64,000 nucleotides of DNA from Tubulanus polymorphus (GCF_964204645.1 NC_134029.1:19298450-19362449), one strand, 5' to 3'. Numbered from the stretch's first letter, positions 13,243 through 27,018 are shown. Notes: generated by a model not told the origin, from the sequence alone. Translations and numbers: made by a program.

Positions 13243-13544
13243 AGCGGGATTTCTTTGCGGAGATTACGCAAACGCCGGAGATTTCATTGACATCGACTCC
13301 TTAATTAGCAAGTCAAAGAAAACGAAGCGCTCATCAGATGAACAGCAAGAGAAAAAAACCAGAAACCGAAGATAATTTTAGACGATTTTATATTTTTGAG
13401 ATATCGCTGTTGTATTAAGCTATTATTTTACAAAGCAACGATTCCGTTCGTCGCTACTCGAATTTCCGTTTTTTTTAGTTAATTCTGAATTAAGCTAATC
13501 ATGTTGACGTGGAAATTACGTAAATACCATCCGCAATCGTGTAG

Positions 13545-13555
13545 GGATTCGAACC
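13545..13555 (-). other. tRNA-like B-box sequence
   Basis: On the minus strand this is GGTTCGAATCC, the consensus internal B box of tRNA genes and tRNA-derived SINEs. The T stem does not close, the acceptor stem is absent, and no clear A box is at the right distance, so this is not a tRNA gene. It may be part of a decayed SINE, or chance. Confidence 0.25.
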
Positions 13556-13641
13556 TGATGACATCGCAAGACTCGGCATTCGATGACGTGATCAGGATGA
13601 CTCAAATATATACGATGTCTATATATACTCAGTCAGTACTC

Positions 13642-13675
13642 CTGATGATGGCTAACAGTTGTTAGCCGAAACATC
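13642..13675 (+). repeat. Isolated hammerhead-like motif, well-preserved stem
   Basis: CTGATGA, one T, a 7-bp GGCTAAC/GTTAGCC stem with a short loop, then GAAACATC. The core blocks CUGAUGA and GAAA are intact and an AUC triplet stands where a cleavage triplet would be. Flanks that should pair as helix I are poor. It is probably a remnant of the element family behind the array at 29,515. Confidence 0.55.
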
Positions 13676-13852
13676 GCTCCTCAAATACAATCATTCTGAT
13701 ATAGAATTTTTCAATCTTGGCTTCGTTATTGTGGGATTTCTCTCGTCATCATCATACACGGATATTGTGTATCTTCTCGTCTAATACGATGTCTATCCTT
13801 AAAACGCGAATTCGAATTTTGAAAACGGAATGAATGTATCGATATCACGATG

Positions 13853-14278
13853 ACAAGAAAACTAACTTGAAATTTTATTGACGCCTGGAGAAACGACAAA
13901 CATATTGCTTGATACGGTCGACAGTAAAAAAGATGATATTAACCGTATACACATGTAATATCAAGGATCAATTAAGTTATTTCATCTTTGAATATATCAA
14001 TGATTGAATTGAATTGACCGCCAACCAGTCTAACCTCGATATATCGATGACGTAGCACACATCCTCTCGAAAATAATTATCAAAATTTATCAAAAATAAA
14101 GACAGAGTTATGATTTAGTTAAAAGATAAATGCCAACATTCAAAAGTGTAATTGTTATTTTGAAACGCCGATATTGATGACGTAGTGCACATCGACTCAC
14201 ACAGAGCCCCTTATATGACGCTTACTAGGCATCAATGTATAAAAACATTATTAGAACAGTTTTTACGGCGTCTAAAAA
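13853..14278 (+). mobile_element. MITE-like family, copy B
   Basis: Second plus-strand copy of the family at 10,050-10,486. It shares the ACAAGAAAACTAACTTGAA start, the TTATTGACGCC block, the ACGGCGTCTAAAAA end and two internal CRE-like words (14,048-14,063 and 14,178-14,193) 130 bp apart. Identity with copy A is moderate, with many small gaps, so the copies are old. It is about 180 bp downstream of the hammerhead-like motif at 13,642. Confidence 0.65.
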
Positions 14279-17200
14279 GAAATAAGGGCGATTTTCCATG
14301 CGCTTTTAGAATACAAGCGAAAAGAAGTTAAATCATTCCAGCATATCGGCTCGACTCGAATTTCGTTATAGCCCCGCGTGCTTAAGCGAATCGGTCGGGG
14401 ATTTACTACGCGTAAACGAAGTCAATGCCGGGTCAAGTATCGGAGATTTTATTTCAAAAATTTCTATACGCGCATTATCGAAAATGAAATCGATGTCAAA
14501 ACTGCAAAAACCGCGGCATTAGTATTAGCAAACGGGCGCAGGCGCGTTATTTTCATGAATCAGTCTTTTAAAAAGCAAACGACTTAGCGCTCGGCTATAT
14601 TGTAGCGTGTCCTATAATACAGTTTCATATTCGTCGTTCGTGACTGATAAAAATCCAATTTTTCCATCGGAAGAGAAGAAATTGCCTGAGATTAGTGTGA
14701 CAAAACGCCAGCCCCCCCCCATCAACTATCGGCACGCGATGTTAGTTCGGTGCGAACGATCATACGTCGAGAAATAGATTTTTTCGAGTGCTTCGAGAAT
14801 TTTGGCAAGATATTCATTGCACGACATATTTTTGATACTGGCCCGATAAACGTTCGTATGCGTTGTTTTGAATCGAATTCGTATATATGGTTAACTGTAT
14901 ATGCATTTCGATCTAAAGGTGTCTTGTCAAGCCGGTGCTGAGTGGGGGTTCTGGGGTAGCGAACGAACCTCCTAAAATGTTCAAGACACCCTTCTAAGTC
15001 AGTGTCAAAAGATTTTGGGTCAAGATTTTGCGAAACTTGGATGAAACTTTCATGGTTTCATTCTCAAATGATTTGTTCAGGTACCCGGGCACTTCATATT
15101 TTAAGATGTGTTCTTTTTTCGATAGGAAAGTGGCACTTTTCTTGAAATAGAATTGCCCCTCAAAAAACTCGGCACGGGCCTGAACTTGTTATAGCTGAAA
15201 ATACATTCACGCTTGTTTTTCGCCCCGATTCTGTAACGCCGGGCAATTTCAAACGTTTCACAGAGAAGCATTACGACGAATTAGCCGCATTAGCACGTGC
15301 ATGTCACGAACTTCACAAATTCATCCGGCGTTATGTGTAGGAAAATTGCTCGCATAAAGGCATAATTCGGGTTCAAATTGATTTCAATATACGTCCCCGG
15401 CTGGCTTATAATTCGGTGTAATTTCGCTAATGAGCCGCCATCTGGCTGATCCTGAATTGCTTATCACTTCATACGATGAATAAATTTACTTTAATAGTAA
15501 ACACATTAGCCGTTTCGACCGGCAGTTTCGTGTTGACTGAAACCGAAGCCTTGTAGTCCTTTGCAAATACTGCCAGTTCATTTTAAGACAGCCAGCCTGT
15601 CGATGTTGTTTATGTAATGGCGAAATGTATACCGCGTGTTTTATGGCATTTATCATTCATAATTTGAAGTATTTGTTCGCATATTTTGCCACACGCGACG
15701 CTTGGTCGACGGACGAAGTGTTTGCTTCAGTAAATTTTCGAAATTCCATTCAGTGTAAAAAGCTATAAATATATAATGATATCCGCACTTTACGTCACAT
15801 GAGAAAATAAAAGATATATAAAACAAACCACCCCGGCGACAAAAAAAAGTTTGAAGATAAGTCAATTTAAAAAGATAGATTTTAAGATTTCGTCTTCAAA
15901 ACAATGAACTGATGGGCATTCCCTTAATGACTTGGGAAGGAAATTGCATGGGTGCAGCCCTAATGCCACAAACGAGTTTTAGGAACATCGCTAGCCACGG
16001 CTATAGTCAGATTGTGTAAAATATAGAACTCGAAGGCTTGACTTCCGTATTACAACTGATTGTGTATTTCATTCCTAAAACAATACATGATTTAACTGCG
16101 TATGTGCTGGGGGGGGGGGGGTATGGAGATGTGGATTACACCAGGATCGAAAATGGATGACGTTGGCAAGTCTGACATTAAATTGAGCTGATCGAAGAGG
16201 TCTAGTATAGGTTGGTACAATGATATACATTATATTAGTTCTTGTTGGTAAAATGGCGCAATATTGTTTCAGCGATATTTTAGGGCCTCGCACGACATAT
16301 CTCGTTCGTCTATAAATTCCCAATTATTAAGATATTTTCTCTTTTCTGGATCCGACCCAGTTCTTCAGGTTTTTTTTCAATGATGCATGTGTAAGATGCG
16401 TATAAGTATGGTAAGATTCTTCTTTCGAGACGGATATATCATCCAACCATTAACCGTCGTATTTTCTTGCGAGGTATATTTCATTACAATATGTACCAAT
16501 AATTGAAGGTTGACGTATACGCTATTAGAATATTACGTTTTTTTCCCCGCGGAAGACTTTCAGGCCTGCGGGCCGTGGGCTGCCATTAAATTACTAATTG
16601 GCCGGCGGAGTGAAGGGTCAGGCTTGGTGTATGTCGAATTAGTGTAATCTCATCCGATTTTACTCGGAGCAATTTTCCAACCGCGGCTTCGAAAATTGTC
16701 GAGTAACACGACAAAATTTGCTATCTTGCCCAATTAAGGTTTGACCAAGGGCTGAAAACTTGTCGGATATTATTACGCGAACGACACCCCCACATCACGC
16801 GAAGCCTACCTTTTGCCGTAATTCGTGACTCAGATTTTTTTCCTACAAATTCGAGCCGATGATTTACTTCTTGAAAAATACAGTTTTCATAAAAACACGT
16901 TATGTATATAACGCAAGCAAACATGGCGAAAATCGTCATTAATCTGAATCAGTTTCTACGCGTCGTGGTTACACGGTTGGCGGGTCAATATTTCAACTAT
17001 TTCTGGTAAGGTTTTGATAAATCCACACGCGAGCTCTGATGAATTAGTCACGCTTGATAAGCGCCAGAATCCTTTACAGTTTTATTTACGTTCTCCTCAT
17101 ATCGGAGCCCTCGAACTCGACTCTATGAAATTGATATGATCATAATGACGTTGGTTGAATACGAAAGTATATCATTCGGAACGTATTCTTACTAGAACGT

Positions 17201-19904
17201 ATAGGAATCAGTTCGATCCCCTAAATCTAAGACCCAATGCACAGTCATGACTGAGAGCGATAAAGCAAAGCTCAACTCGTTTCGGCTGAAGTACCTTTTT
17301 CGTTTCGGTTTATGTTCTTTAGCCGGTCTAAGAAATTGAAGTTAAGTGCATTTTGGACTAAAAGTTTTTCCAAGCGTTAAGGGCCCAAAATATAGATATA
17401 GCGAGTTGAGTGGAATGACTCATAATCTATTGCAGGTCGATTGGGTCCGATATCTCGTTGGATTTTCTAAATTGTTCGCAGAATTTTGACAATAAGCAGA
17501 TGAATTTTCTTTATATTTGAGATCATCTACGTTGTTCATATCTCACTAAACTTTACGGAATTTTCTTCGTAATTTGTCACCGGGTACACATTCAAACGAC
17601 GCACATAGCCCGGCAATCACTCTCGCTACTCTGGATTCGTGCGCAACGTAAATTTTGATTTAAATTTCATCGCTCAATGATTGCCGGTGAAGCTACCTCG
17701 GATTGCACTTCCGAGGCTTGATCTGTTGTGACAGCATTCGTAATTATTTTTTGACGTGCCATTTTGTTTCATTTAGAATTCGGAAAGAAGCTCTCCGTAG
17801 CGTGAGTCAACTCCAAAACGGACACCGTAGCTGTCAAAAGTTTTCATATCATCCGTTATGTTGTATTCTCTCAGCCCTCTGAAGGAATATCCGTCATTGT
17901 ATCTAGTCATGTAAATTTCCATATTAGATAATCGGTTCAATGAAGCAGCGTTCATTAACTTGAAATTCAAAAAAAATCGTAACTCGCTCGAAGGGACGTA
18001 TACGTGTTCACGAAGTAAATGCATTTAAACTACAACCTGATAGAAATAATAGGTTTCGTATGAAGGTGTTTTTTTTAGATTATGAATGTCAATGTATATC
18101 TCACGTGTATAGAGAGACGTTGTTAACCCTGGTTATTATTGACGTGTCATCGATAGTAATCGCATTTTTCAAATGCACTTTTGTATATAGAATCAATTTT
18201 ATGAACGACGACATGCGAAGTTGCAGCGCAAAAAATTGCTTAAAAGACATTTGTTAGCTCCGGTAGGATAGGTCTCAGATTTCGGACTCAAAGCCCTTTA
18301 ATAAATACTGCAGTGAGTTGATATAGTTCATTTAGATTAGTTCAATCTTTAGTAACTGACTATTTTCTTATCTTTTTCTGTTGAAAATCATCATCCATGT
18401 CGTCATTTTGATAACTTAAGCTTTTATTGTCAGTTAAAAAACTATTGACAAATAACATTGAAACATCTATAACGATTGAAGCAACACCTGACAGTCCGTG
18501 TATCCGGAACGGCACACAATATCATACTGATGTTTATCGTGTCTCAAGTGTTTCCATAACTTCCGAACGAAATTTGTTTTGCCCATTAGATTTATGGATT
18601 TTGGCCGTACAAAATTCTTTCTAGGGATAACATTCCAGTAATGAAAAAAGATCTCGAGTGTTAATCGTAAACAAAAGGCCAAGACGAAAGTTTTTTTGAA
18701 ATATTTACATATATAAAAAATGTTGAAGGCAACATGGGCTTGCCAAAACATGTCAACAATATTTTTTGTATATATGTAGAATATCAATAAACGGATCTAA
18801 AATGTTTGCCTTGGCGTTTTGTTATTATTGACGCTTTCTAGGGATGTATCGAGATCTGGGTGTAGCATATGTGGTGCATCTAGTAAAAACGTGGCGCAAA
18901 TCTTCTATTTTGATCACCATTACAAATATTTATAATCCAAGACCCGTTTTTGTGTCAGTAATTTTAACGGCGTCTGCCGTAGACACGCTCGTGAAGTCGA
19001 GGCGCGAAAACTGCTGTGCATTTCTCCATTGAAGTACTTACCATTACCAGGTTGTTGTCACTCTCGACTGTCTTTCGTTTGTCAACGCGAATTTGCGAGA
19101 GCCGCGTCGACGACGACGGCGCAGCGCTAACGCGGCGAGGCCTTTACATCCGTTGCTAGTAAATTATCCCCGTGAGTCGCAAAATGACGGTGTTAGAAAC
19201 GTAATAACTGTTAAGATTCTCCCTCGGTGGTTTCAATGCATCTCGCCGCGTTCGCGTTGCCTTTACTTAATGGCATATTTGTTGCCCCGGCACACACTTT
19301 CTGTCCCCAAGTTGGCATTAGACGCAGTCACATGAACTCGTTTGCGAAGCGAATAAAAAATCTCTAATGATTAGCCTGTCACCATTTTAATGAAATCATC
19401 GTTTCATCATAAGTATAGAATTCACCGGCGCGCTATTAACTTTCCTAATCTACGTTTCAGTAAAAAGGCTCTCAGTTTTAAGTCGGTGAACTTTCTTCTT
19501 GTAATTTAGTCGTCGGATATTTACGACCTGTTTCGTAGTCAAATTACTATAATTCGGCGTCGTCAATTTAATACGAAACACACTATATAGTAGCAGCGAA
19601 TGTAACGCCATAATTCGATATGAAAAATACCGGGTCCCACTGGGGCTATATGACCAAGACGGCAATTTTCTTTATCAAATCTAATATATTGGATGTAATA
19701 TGCTGAATTAATGGCAAAATGGAGATATTCGCGGTGTTATCGTTTTGGCAAACATGCAATGCAGAAGATTTTAATTCGCAGGGGAGCGGAGGGGGAGGGG
19801 AAATCGGGAATTATTTAGAGAAGTACATATTTGGGTTTTAAGCTTCAGACTATTAAAGTCAAAACTCTGAACTGGATCTACGTTATAACCATTGATGAAA
19901 CTCT
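14279..19904. other. Intergenic, no gene seen
   Basis: About 5.6 kb without a recognisable gene. It contains a C run (14,712-14,720), a G run (16,109-16,121) and short open frames without motifs. Confidence 0.45.
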
Positions 19905-19992
19905 ATATCCGTGTTGTGACGATAGAAAATTATTGATAATTTTTTGCTGTTAACTTATAGCGTTTCTGAAGATGACTTCTTTGTCGAATTCA
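19905..19992 (+). repeat. Partial element: 20-nt shared leader plus hammerhead-like core
   Basis: The 20 bases at 19,905-19,924 are identical to 29,392-29,411. In both places a CTGAAGA core follows downstream (19,966 here; 29,517 at the array). Here the core continues as TGACTTCTTTGTCGAATTC, a shortened version of the array unit with the GAAAC block lost. The pairing of leader and core in two places shows they belong to one dispersed element. Confidence 0.55.
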
Positions 19993-22900
19993 TAACTGGT
20001 TCTTAACATCATTGTGCTATTTCGTTTCGACTGTAACGAGATACCGTATTGTTAAAATGATAGAGACGAATCCGACATTTAGTTTAAGGAGTGAAAATTA
20101 AGGAGTGAAAATAATCGGATTCTGAATGCGTTGGGGGATTAGAAACTTTTATAAGCCTTTGTTGGCTTCATCTAATCTCCTCCACATTATATTAAAATGT
20201 CCCATACTTGTGTATATCTTTTGTATATCTTTATGGCATGTTGTAATTTATTGTGGAAATAGAATTATCATTATCATTCCATCTAGGCATCGATCGTAGG
20301 GTACGTATTTTACGTGGATATACCGGTAACCGTCTTTGCAGTTATTTATAGATAACTGCCATGCTTCACAGTCACTGGACAGGACTTTCGTTTTTAAAAA
20401 TGTTTAAAAGTTGACTAACTGTGTCTAACGTATAGACGATGCAGTAATCGACCGACAAGGCTGACCAGAAACACGAAGCTAAGGAAATAAAGATCTCGGG
20501 GATTCAGATGACAGTGAAATTCCATTATGAAACATTCAGGTGGTGAATAGTGTTACATCGGTCAACTCTCTAATATAGCTTTATTTTAAGGAGCGTCGTC
20601 ATCAATTTAGCGACGAGTTATCGGATCTGGTGAACACGGCTTCCTCTGCTCATCGCATTGTCACGCCGCCTCATCACGCGCTGGTCATAATTCAGATATT
20701 CGGTTACTCTGCGAATCGTGTTACGAAAATACGAAATCTTGTCTAAAGCGTCAAACTATATACTTCGTAGATTAAGTAAATTAACTACTTCGATGTTATA
20801 GCTCATTACGTTATTAATAGCTTACATGGAAAGTTAATTCTTTTTCAAAATATGACTCACTTCGTTTTGAAAACGCATATATTCTTTTTTATTTTCAACG
20901 AAGATGAAAATGAAAACGCTTTCGAATCATAACTTCGTCTGCAAATTTACTTCGAAATCAATATATTTATATTGATATTTATGTATATATGTATACATTA
21001 TTTTAATCGGATTAAAACGATGTTTCAGCCGACAGTTTAGTTCACGGTCCGGTCCATTTACGGTTGTTTTTGTTAATGAATAAATATTTCATAGCGTTAT
21101 CGGTAAATTGATTAGCTTCAGACATAAGGAATTGACAGCGCAAAGATGGATCGAGTGTTGCCCGCGGAGCGAATTTACTTTCATTTATTTGACCCAAACT
21201 GAGTCAATGTTTGCCCGGGGAGCGAATGTTTTCAGAGAATAAATCACAAGTAATTCGCTTAATGGCATGTAATTAGCACCGCGTATATATTTAGGTTATA
21301 TTTTTCGTCGAGTGGCTGCATTATTTTGCAAAAATACAATACAGCATAATAATCTCCGAGCTTGATCCCTGGTCAAAAGGTGAGCTACGTTTTTAGCATA
21401 CATGTTATATAAATATACATCGACAGAATAGCTCTTCTAGATGTACAGGCCTGTGTATATCCACGATTGTCTCATTTTCTATTTTATTCTGCAGGTGATA
21501 GTAGTATATTATGTATGTTGTGAAACAGACGTAGTTTTTACGTCCGTGGTTTGAACAGCCAACATCATGAATGTAAAATTACGTAGTCGCTCGCCTATAG
21601 TTACACCTCTATCCTAGGAATAATAATCAAAATCAAGGTCGCTAGCTTGGGCACGTTTTCTACGTTATGTGCATCGTTTAGTTAACACCGGAATTGGTAA
21701 AATTGCTAGTTCCAAAAACGGCACCAGTACGTCTTAAGCGTCGGTATTTGTAAAGGGTGTCATTGTGCCGAAGATGTCAATGCAACGGTTCGAATCCTTA
21801 TTTCTTAGATTTAAGGTTCAATATCATTACGTAAAGCATGTAGAACGCTTTGTTGTCTTGTCTCTCGCAACATACTTTTCTTCAATCTTTTGAATCACTG
21901 CCAATTATCTTGCGGACTTCGAGTGGAATACCATGGCAACAACAAAAGGCTTTCTCGAGTTTTAACTCGGAGTTAACTTTCCTCCGCAATACGTCGGAAA
22001 CTACGACTCGAGTGTAATGCCATAAACCACATTCTGCGAAGATGCCGTCGTGGAAATATGCATCGGGTCTGAATCGGAGCAGCGATGACGTGCTGTTGTT
22101 GTAATCTTGTCAGATTTCAATTCAGCACTTAGATAAATCAGGCCAAACAGCGACAATTATGAATAAATTCGCTATTAATCTTGCATTTCAAATACGAAAT
22201 GCCGCGTCACCTTTAAATCTTCCGAAACTCAGCGCAAAATGGAAATCGTCGTAGTTGATGTAACGATTATAGCGGGCAATCTGCACGCTGTGGGTTTCTT
22301 ATTAGACGGAATTAGTTCGCCGCGTGTGTTCGAGTATACGCCGAGCTTTGAATTTGCTATTTGCACCATAACGTTAATGCTTTTAAAAATATTGTATGAA
22401 ACATCGACGCGCTTTTTGCGCTGCGTGTTGTCATTTCACGATAACGCCGGATCGCGAGTCATCATCGGCTATAGAATCTGCTTGTCAGATTAACACGACG
22501 TGTAGCTGGGCAGGGTAGTAGTTCGAGATCGAACTCGCGCACGCGGCGTGCTCTGGATCAGCTTATTCCAGAATACACGCTTTGAAATATGAATATTGTC
22601 GTCTGTTCGATTATCGAGTTTTTATTCTACGCAGCAGACGATATTTTTCAAGAGTTTCGCTCATTCCACCGCGCTCGCTCGCGCGCGCGCGCGAAGATTT
22701 CCACTAAAACGTTGTCAACTTGAAGCGCATTTCGGAACGTACGTTCGAACGACTTGAAACGTTCGTAAATTGACGCGTGAGTGTTTACGGTGAGGTCTCA
22801 TCCGGGTTCATCACCACGCTGCCGACTGTCAGTTTTTGTTTGCAGACGAAACGACGACGCAAGAAGACGAACACAGCCGGTAAATTGACGAAGAAGGATT

Positions 22901-25071
22901 TGATTACTTATCGCATGTCATACTTCTCGGCGATTGCGAATAGGATTCGCGCATTAATCACTCATAAAAGTCAAAGCGCTGTTGTCGGAACCGGCAAAGC
23001 ACCGACGCGAGGATTCTAAAAAGGTGAATCTTCTCTTCAAGTCTACTATGAAACTTCAAGCTATTTCCCTTTCAATATCCTATGCATTCTTTATGACAAC
23101 CAGCTAGCTGTACACACATTTTAAGATTTTGAAATTGTTTCCACTAATATTCTTCCATCAAAGCCCAGCTCTGAATTTGTTTTAATGCACTTTTCAATCG
23201 AATCGAGCTTTTTGAATTCAACTGCGCTTCCGAATCAATCATCAGTGATTAAACCCGACGTTTGATTTCGATGATTCCAGTTATTTACTCATTTCAGATG
23301 AGTCAATTTCATGTTTTTGCGATTGTTTTACAAATTTTTGCGTATTGCCGAAGTTTTAACGTACGTATGTTCCTCAATATGTAAACATTCGAATTCAAAG
23401 TCATCAACGGCGCGATATGAAATGACAATAACTATATTAAAAACGTATGTTTTCGTTGAAAGGTATATTAATCATAATCTTTTGTCGCCGTTAATGAACT
23501 GACTGTGAGGGTCGCCTGTGTGTCCCGTTTTCGCGTAATCAAACGCAATCCCCGAAGGCCCCGAACGGCATTAGTTTTTTTAGTAATTATTTCAAAGCTA
23601 TACCGAAATGCAAGAATCTATTTATGAGTTTCATTTCATCTACGTATCTCTACATCTCGTTGATATCGCTTTTTGATATATTTGAAGTGTATTACACGAA
23701 CTTCTAATATCGCGTACATGTCTACATTTTCTATTGCGTATTATTCCCGGGTGGCCGAGTGTGTATTGGAACAGTTTTCTATGTATTGTTTTGCGACGAC
23801 TGCCTCGCTTTTCAGCTGTATCGCGAAACGTTAATTGTTTTTTGTCGGGCACAAAAAGAATAATTCACCGCGAATTCTACCGGGAATCGATGGGAGCTGT
23901 GTGTATGCAAATAGGCCTGGATAAATATGAGCGCGCGTCGCTTGAATACGGACCCAGTCAGCTGTCAGCCGAGGCAAAGAGGGATCTTTGTTTAATCGCG
24001 GAAACTTCAATGATTTGCGTCTGTTTTTGTAAATCGAAGCTCGAACACGCGAAATCAACTACTTTACTTGAATGTTAAATGCGCTTATATAGCGCTATCG
24101 GTTTATTATTTCTGTATCCAGGATTGAGATAAGCCAGCCAGAAATGACCCTCACCACCCGGCCTTGGTAAAGCTTCGAGCAAAACACTCATATACATGTA
24201 CTTACCAATTGATCAATAATGCTTCATACCATTCAAAAGTATGACACACTCTCTTGTACTAGTTCCCTGTGAAACATCGCTGATCCTCAATGGTCTGCGT
24301 AAACATTTGCTCCTTTTCAAAATAACCTGAAATCTAGAAGGCTGTTATCAACTGCAAATTACCTTTTAAGGAAATTCGACATATTTCTTTTTTTTCGGCG
24401 CGGTTTCCGAAACAAGGGTTTCTGAGTATATACGGAAACGCGGAAACTTGGAATCGGGCGTGTTTGATCTCGGAAACGTTGATCCCGAAACAGTACGCAC
24501 ATTAACCAAGGGCAACGCTCGGAAACGTGTTTATGTCTCCTGTTTCCGTGTTTCTCTGTACCGTCTGTCCGTGTTTGGCTTGAGAGAAAATTCGAAATGG
24601 TTTTTCATCGTTTTAGCCTGTCTGGCGTCCTAGCGTCCTAATTTGCATATCAGGAAATTTACGTTACGGCCTGTATCAGCCACGATTGATCGACATAATA
24701 TCGAAACATCTTTTTTTTCAATAAAAGCTTGAGATTAAAGTCGTGTAAATTACGAATATTTCTGGCTTTAGAATTGATTATCTTACATAAGAGTACAGAG
24801 TTAACAACATTTTCAGTTTTGATTCACATGGTTTTCTGCCAAAACCTGCATTTTACATTATCCGAAATCTATTTCATGCTGACTCCGGCGAAGTTGTCAG
24901 ATTTCTCGGTGGCATCACCTGTTCATTCATCATCTCAGGGGCTGAAAGAAAAAACCACCTTTATTCAGTAAAGGTTTCTAAATCGATATCGTAACTCCTA
25001 GAAGGTTGACTATCAATATAAATGGAACTAGACCAAGTGAGCCATAAAGTTTATCAAATAATGTTTTTGAT
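19993..25071. other. Intergenic, no gene seen
   Basis: No recognisable protein. A 17-nt block (TTGCCCGSGGAGCGAAT) occurs twice, at 21,158-21,174 and 21,211-21,227. A (CG)n patch lies near 22,676-22,693. A cluster of GGAAACG words and their complements lies at 24,400-24,570. Confidence 0.45.
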
Positions 25072-25300
25072 CTTAATAGGGATTATCCCCGTTATTCGTT
25101 TGATTGATTGATTAATTTTGATTTTATTTGATTGTTATGTCCCTTACAAACCCACCACAACTGCCGGGAGCGAAACAGGGGGTTTGATTTTAAAATCGGA
25201 AATCAGAGTACATTATAACATAGATGTGTGATCGGCGGTTGAGTTTACAGAATGTTTTGTTCAAATCGAAGTACATTACTGGAGATTTCGGTTCCAACCA
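25072..25300 (+). repeat. Dispersed 230-bp repeat, copy 1
   Basis: Shares ordered blocks with four other plus-strand copies: an ATAGGGATT start, CCCCGTTATTC, a GATTTxGTTTGATTT tract, GTCCCTTACAAACCCACCAC, an AGGGGGTTTGATTTT block, GATCGGCGGT, and an AGATTTCGGTTCCAA end. No open frame, terminal inverted repeat or tRNA-like promoter was found, so the element type is undefined. The second copy follows after about 117 bp. Confidence 0.7.
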
Positions 25301-25416
25301 GTGACTGATAGGGTTAATTCTTTAGCTTCCTATGGTAACTTAACCATAAGGGTTGAATATCAAATAAGGTTAACCGCATAAGACCCAATCCCCAGTGATC
25401 CAAATTATTTTTCTAT

Positions 25417-25590
25417 CTTAAAATAGGGATTGACCCCGTTATTCATTTGATTGGTAGATTTCGTTTGATTTTTTCTCATTCAGGGTCCCTTAAAAACCCA
25501 CCAACCTTCTAATCGAAACAGGGGTTTGATTTTGAAATCGAAAATCGAAGTACAGATATTGTCGTGTGTTCGGCGGCCGAGTTTAGCCAC
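25417..25590 (+). repeat. Dispersed 230-bp repeat, copy 2 (3' truncated)
   Basis: Begins CTTAAAATAGGGATTGACCC and runs through the CCCACCA and AGGGGTTTGATTTTG blocks to GTTCGGCGGCCGAGTTTA, then loses similarity before the usual end. Same strand as copy 1, making a loose tandem pair. Confidence 0.7.
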
Positions 25591-26980
25591 GACATGTTTT
25601 AACCTTTAGAAGAGATAAATCTAATACATAATGGAACTTCTGTTCTGATGCATGAAATCATATTGTTGCAGTAGATATAACATTTTGACCACTTCACCTC
25701 AACTTAAGATAACGACGGCGCTTTAACTCATCTGATTCCCGATTATCAACACCAGTCTATATAAAAGATAAAATTAGATTTTGGACCTTATCTATATTTA
25801 CAGGTGGCCATCGGCCTTATCAACATTCTTTTAGCTATTTGGCCAACCTCCTAATCTATAATGGTCGTGAAGATTCGAATTTGATTGACGGAATGTTAGA
25901 AAAATCGTAGTCGCCGCCATCGTGCGGTTCTTAAGGTTAATAAAACATGTAGATAACTCAAAGACTTTATTATCCTGCAGTGATGCGAAATTGACCAGGT
26001 CATCGGCGCAATCCCCTGGCACTTTAAGCGACGATTAATCCCCTTCCGGACTCGACTGTCTTTCTTCGCCGTCGCTATCTAAGCCGTCATCGGCGTTTTT
26101 TTTGCGCGCGCGCGGCATTGACGGAGCTTAGCGCTAAAACTTATCTTCGGCACAATACGGGTGACAGCAATTCCTACATCGGGTTATGGACAGTACATAG
26201 CAGTAGATTACCCGCTGTCATTTTCTGTCATTGTATCGTTTGTTTCGGACCATGTCTGCCCGAGAAACGACGTCTCTCTAATATCGTAAGGATTACCAGT
26301 ATTCATCGTCGTCGAGTACCTTTAATTATACCCCGTTAACGATGAATCTGAAGTAACGAGGCGAATTCGCGATTAATGGAAAATTTAACCTATCAAGTTA
26401 AAAGAGCCAATTAATTCCGTTCTAATGCCGCTGGAAATCTATTTTTGATAAAGTGATCTTTTTGAAGGTGATCATTATCGATGAGGGCAGATTTCAGATT
26501 TGAGTTTGTTGATATACAATATCCATTTTTCCATCGGGAGAACGCTAGCTATGTTATCGGTAATATCAAACGATCTTTAACTCGCGCTTGCTTGCTCGTT
26601 AAATGTCATTATTCTTCGATATAGCCACGAATTCGATACAAGTCGCCGATAGGTGCGATGAAAGTATTTTGATAAAGAAAAAAGCCCCGAAACCTCGATA
26701 CCGATCAAGACGACGGCGGATTCGCGTCATATAACCTGTAGGTCTTGTAAAGACGGGTACAAAAATTGATAAAAGTTAACAATACTCTACGGGCTGAGAC
26801 TAATTTCAGACATAAATTTGCCAAATTAATCCATAAATTTGATTGCGTTCATCTGAAATTGTGCGATGTATAGATCCTTAGGTTGTTTTAACTCCTTAAT
26901 CCTCCTTTCTTCTTCTTAATCAATCACTTCGTTTGATTCTTGTATAGATATCTTGAAAATGTATTCTGTATCAGTATATA
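25591..26980. other. Intergenic, no gene seen
   Basis: No recognisable protein. A GC-alternating patch lies at 26,104-26,114. Confidence 0.45.
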
Positions 26981-26983
26981 CGC

Positions 26984-27018
26984 CCGATGATGGCTATTAG
27001 GCGAGGAAACGTTGCTCT
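26984..27018 (+). repeat. Degenerate hammerhead-like motif
   Basis: CCGATGATGGCTATTAGGCG followed by AGGAAACGTTG: the first core block has one change and the stem no longer closes, but the order and the downstream GAAACGTT are kept. A dead relative of the motif at 593-623. Confidence 0.4.

Noticed and set aside
21787-21797. GGTTCGAATCC on the plus strand as a tRNA gene
   Set aside because: T stem does not pair, and no acceptor stem or A box is in place.
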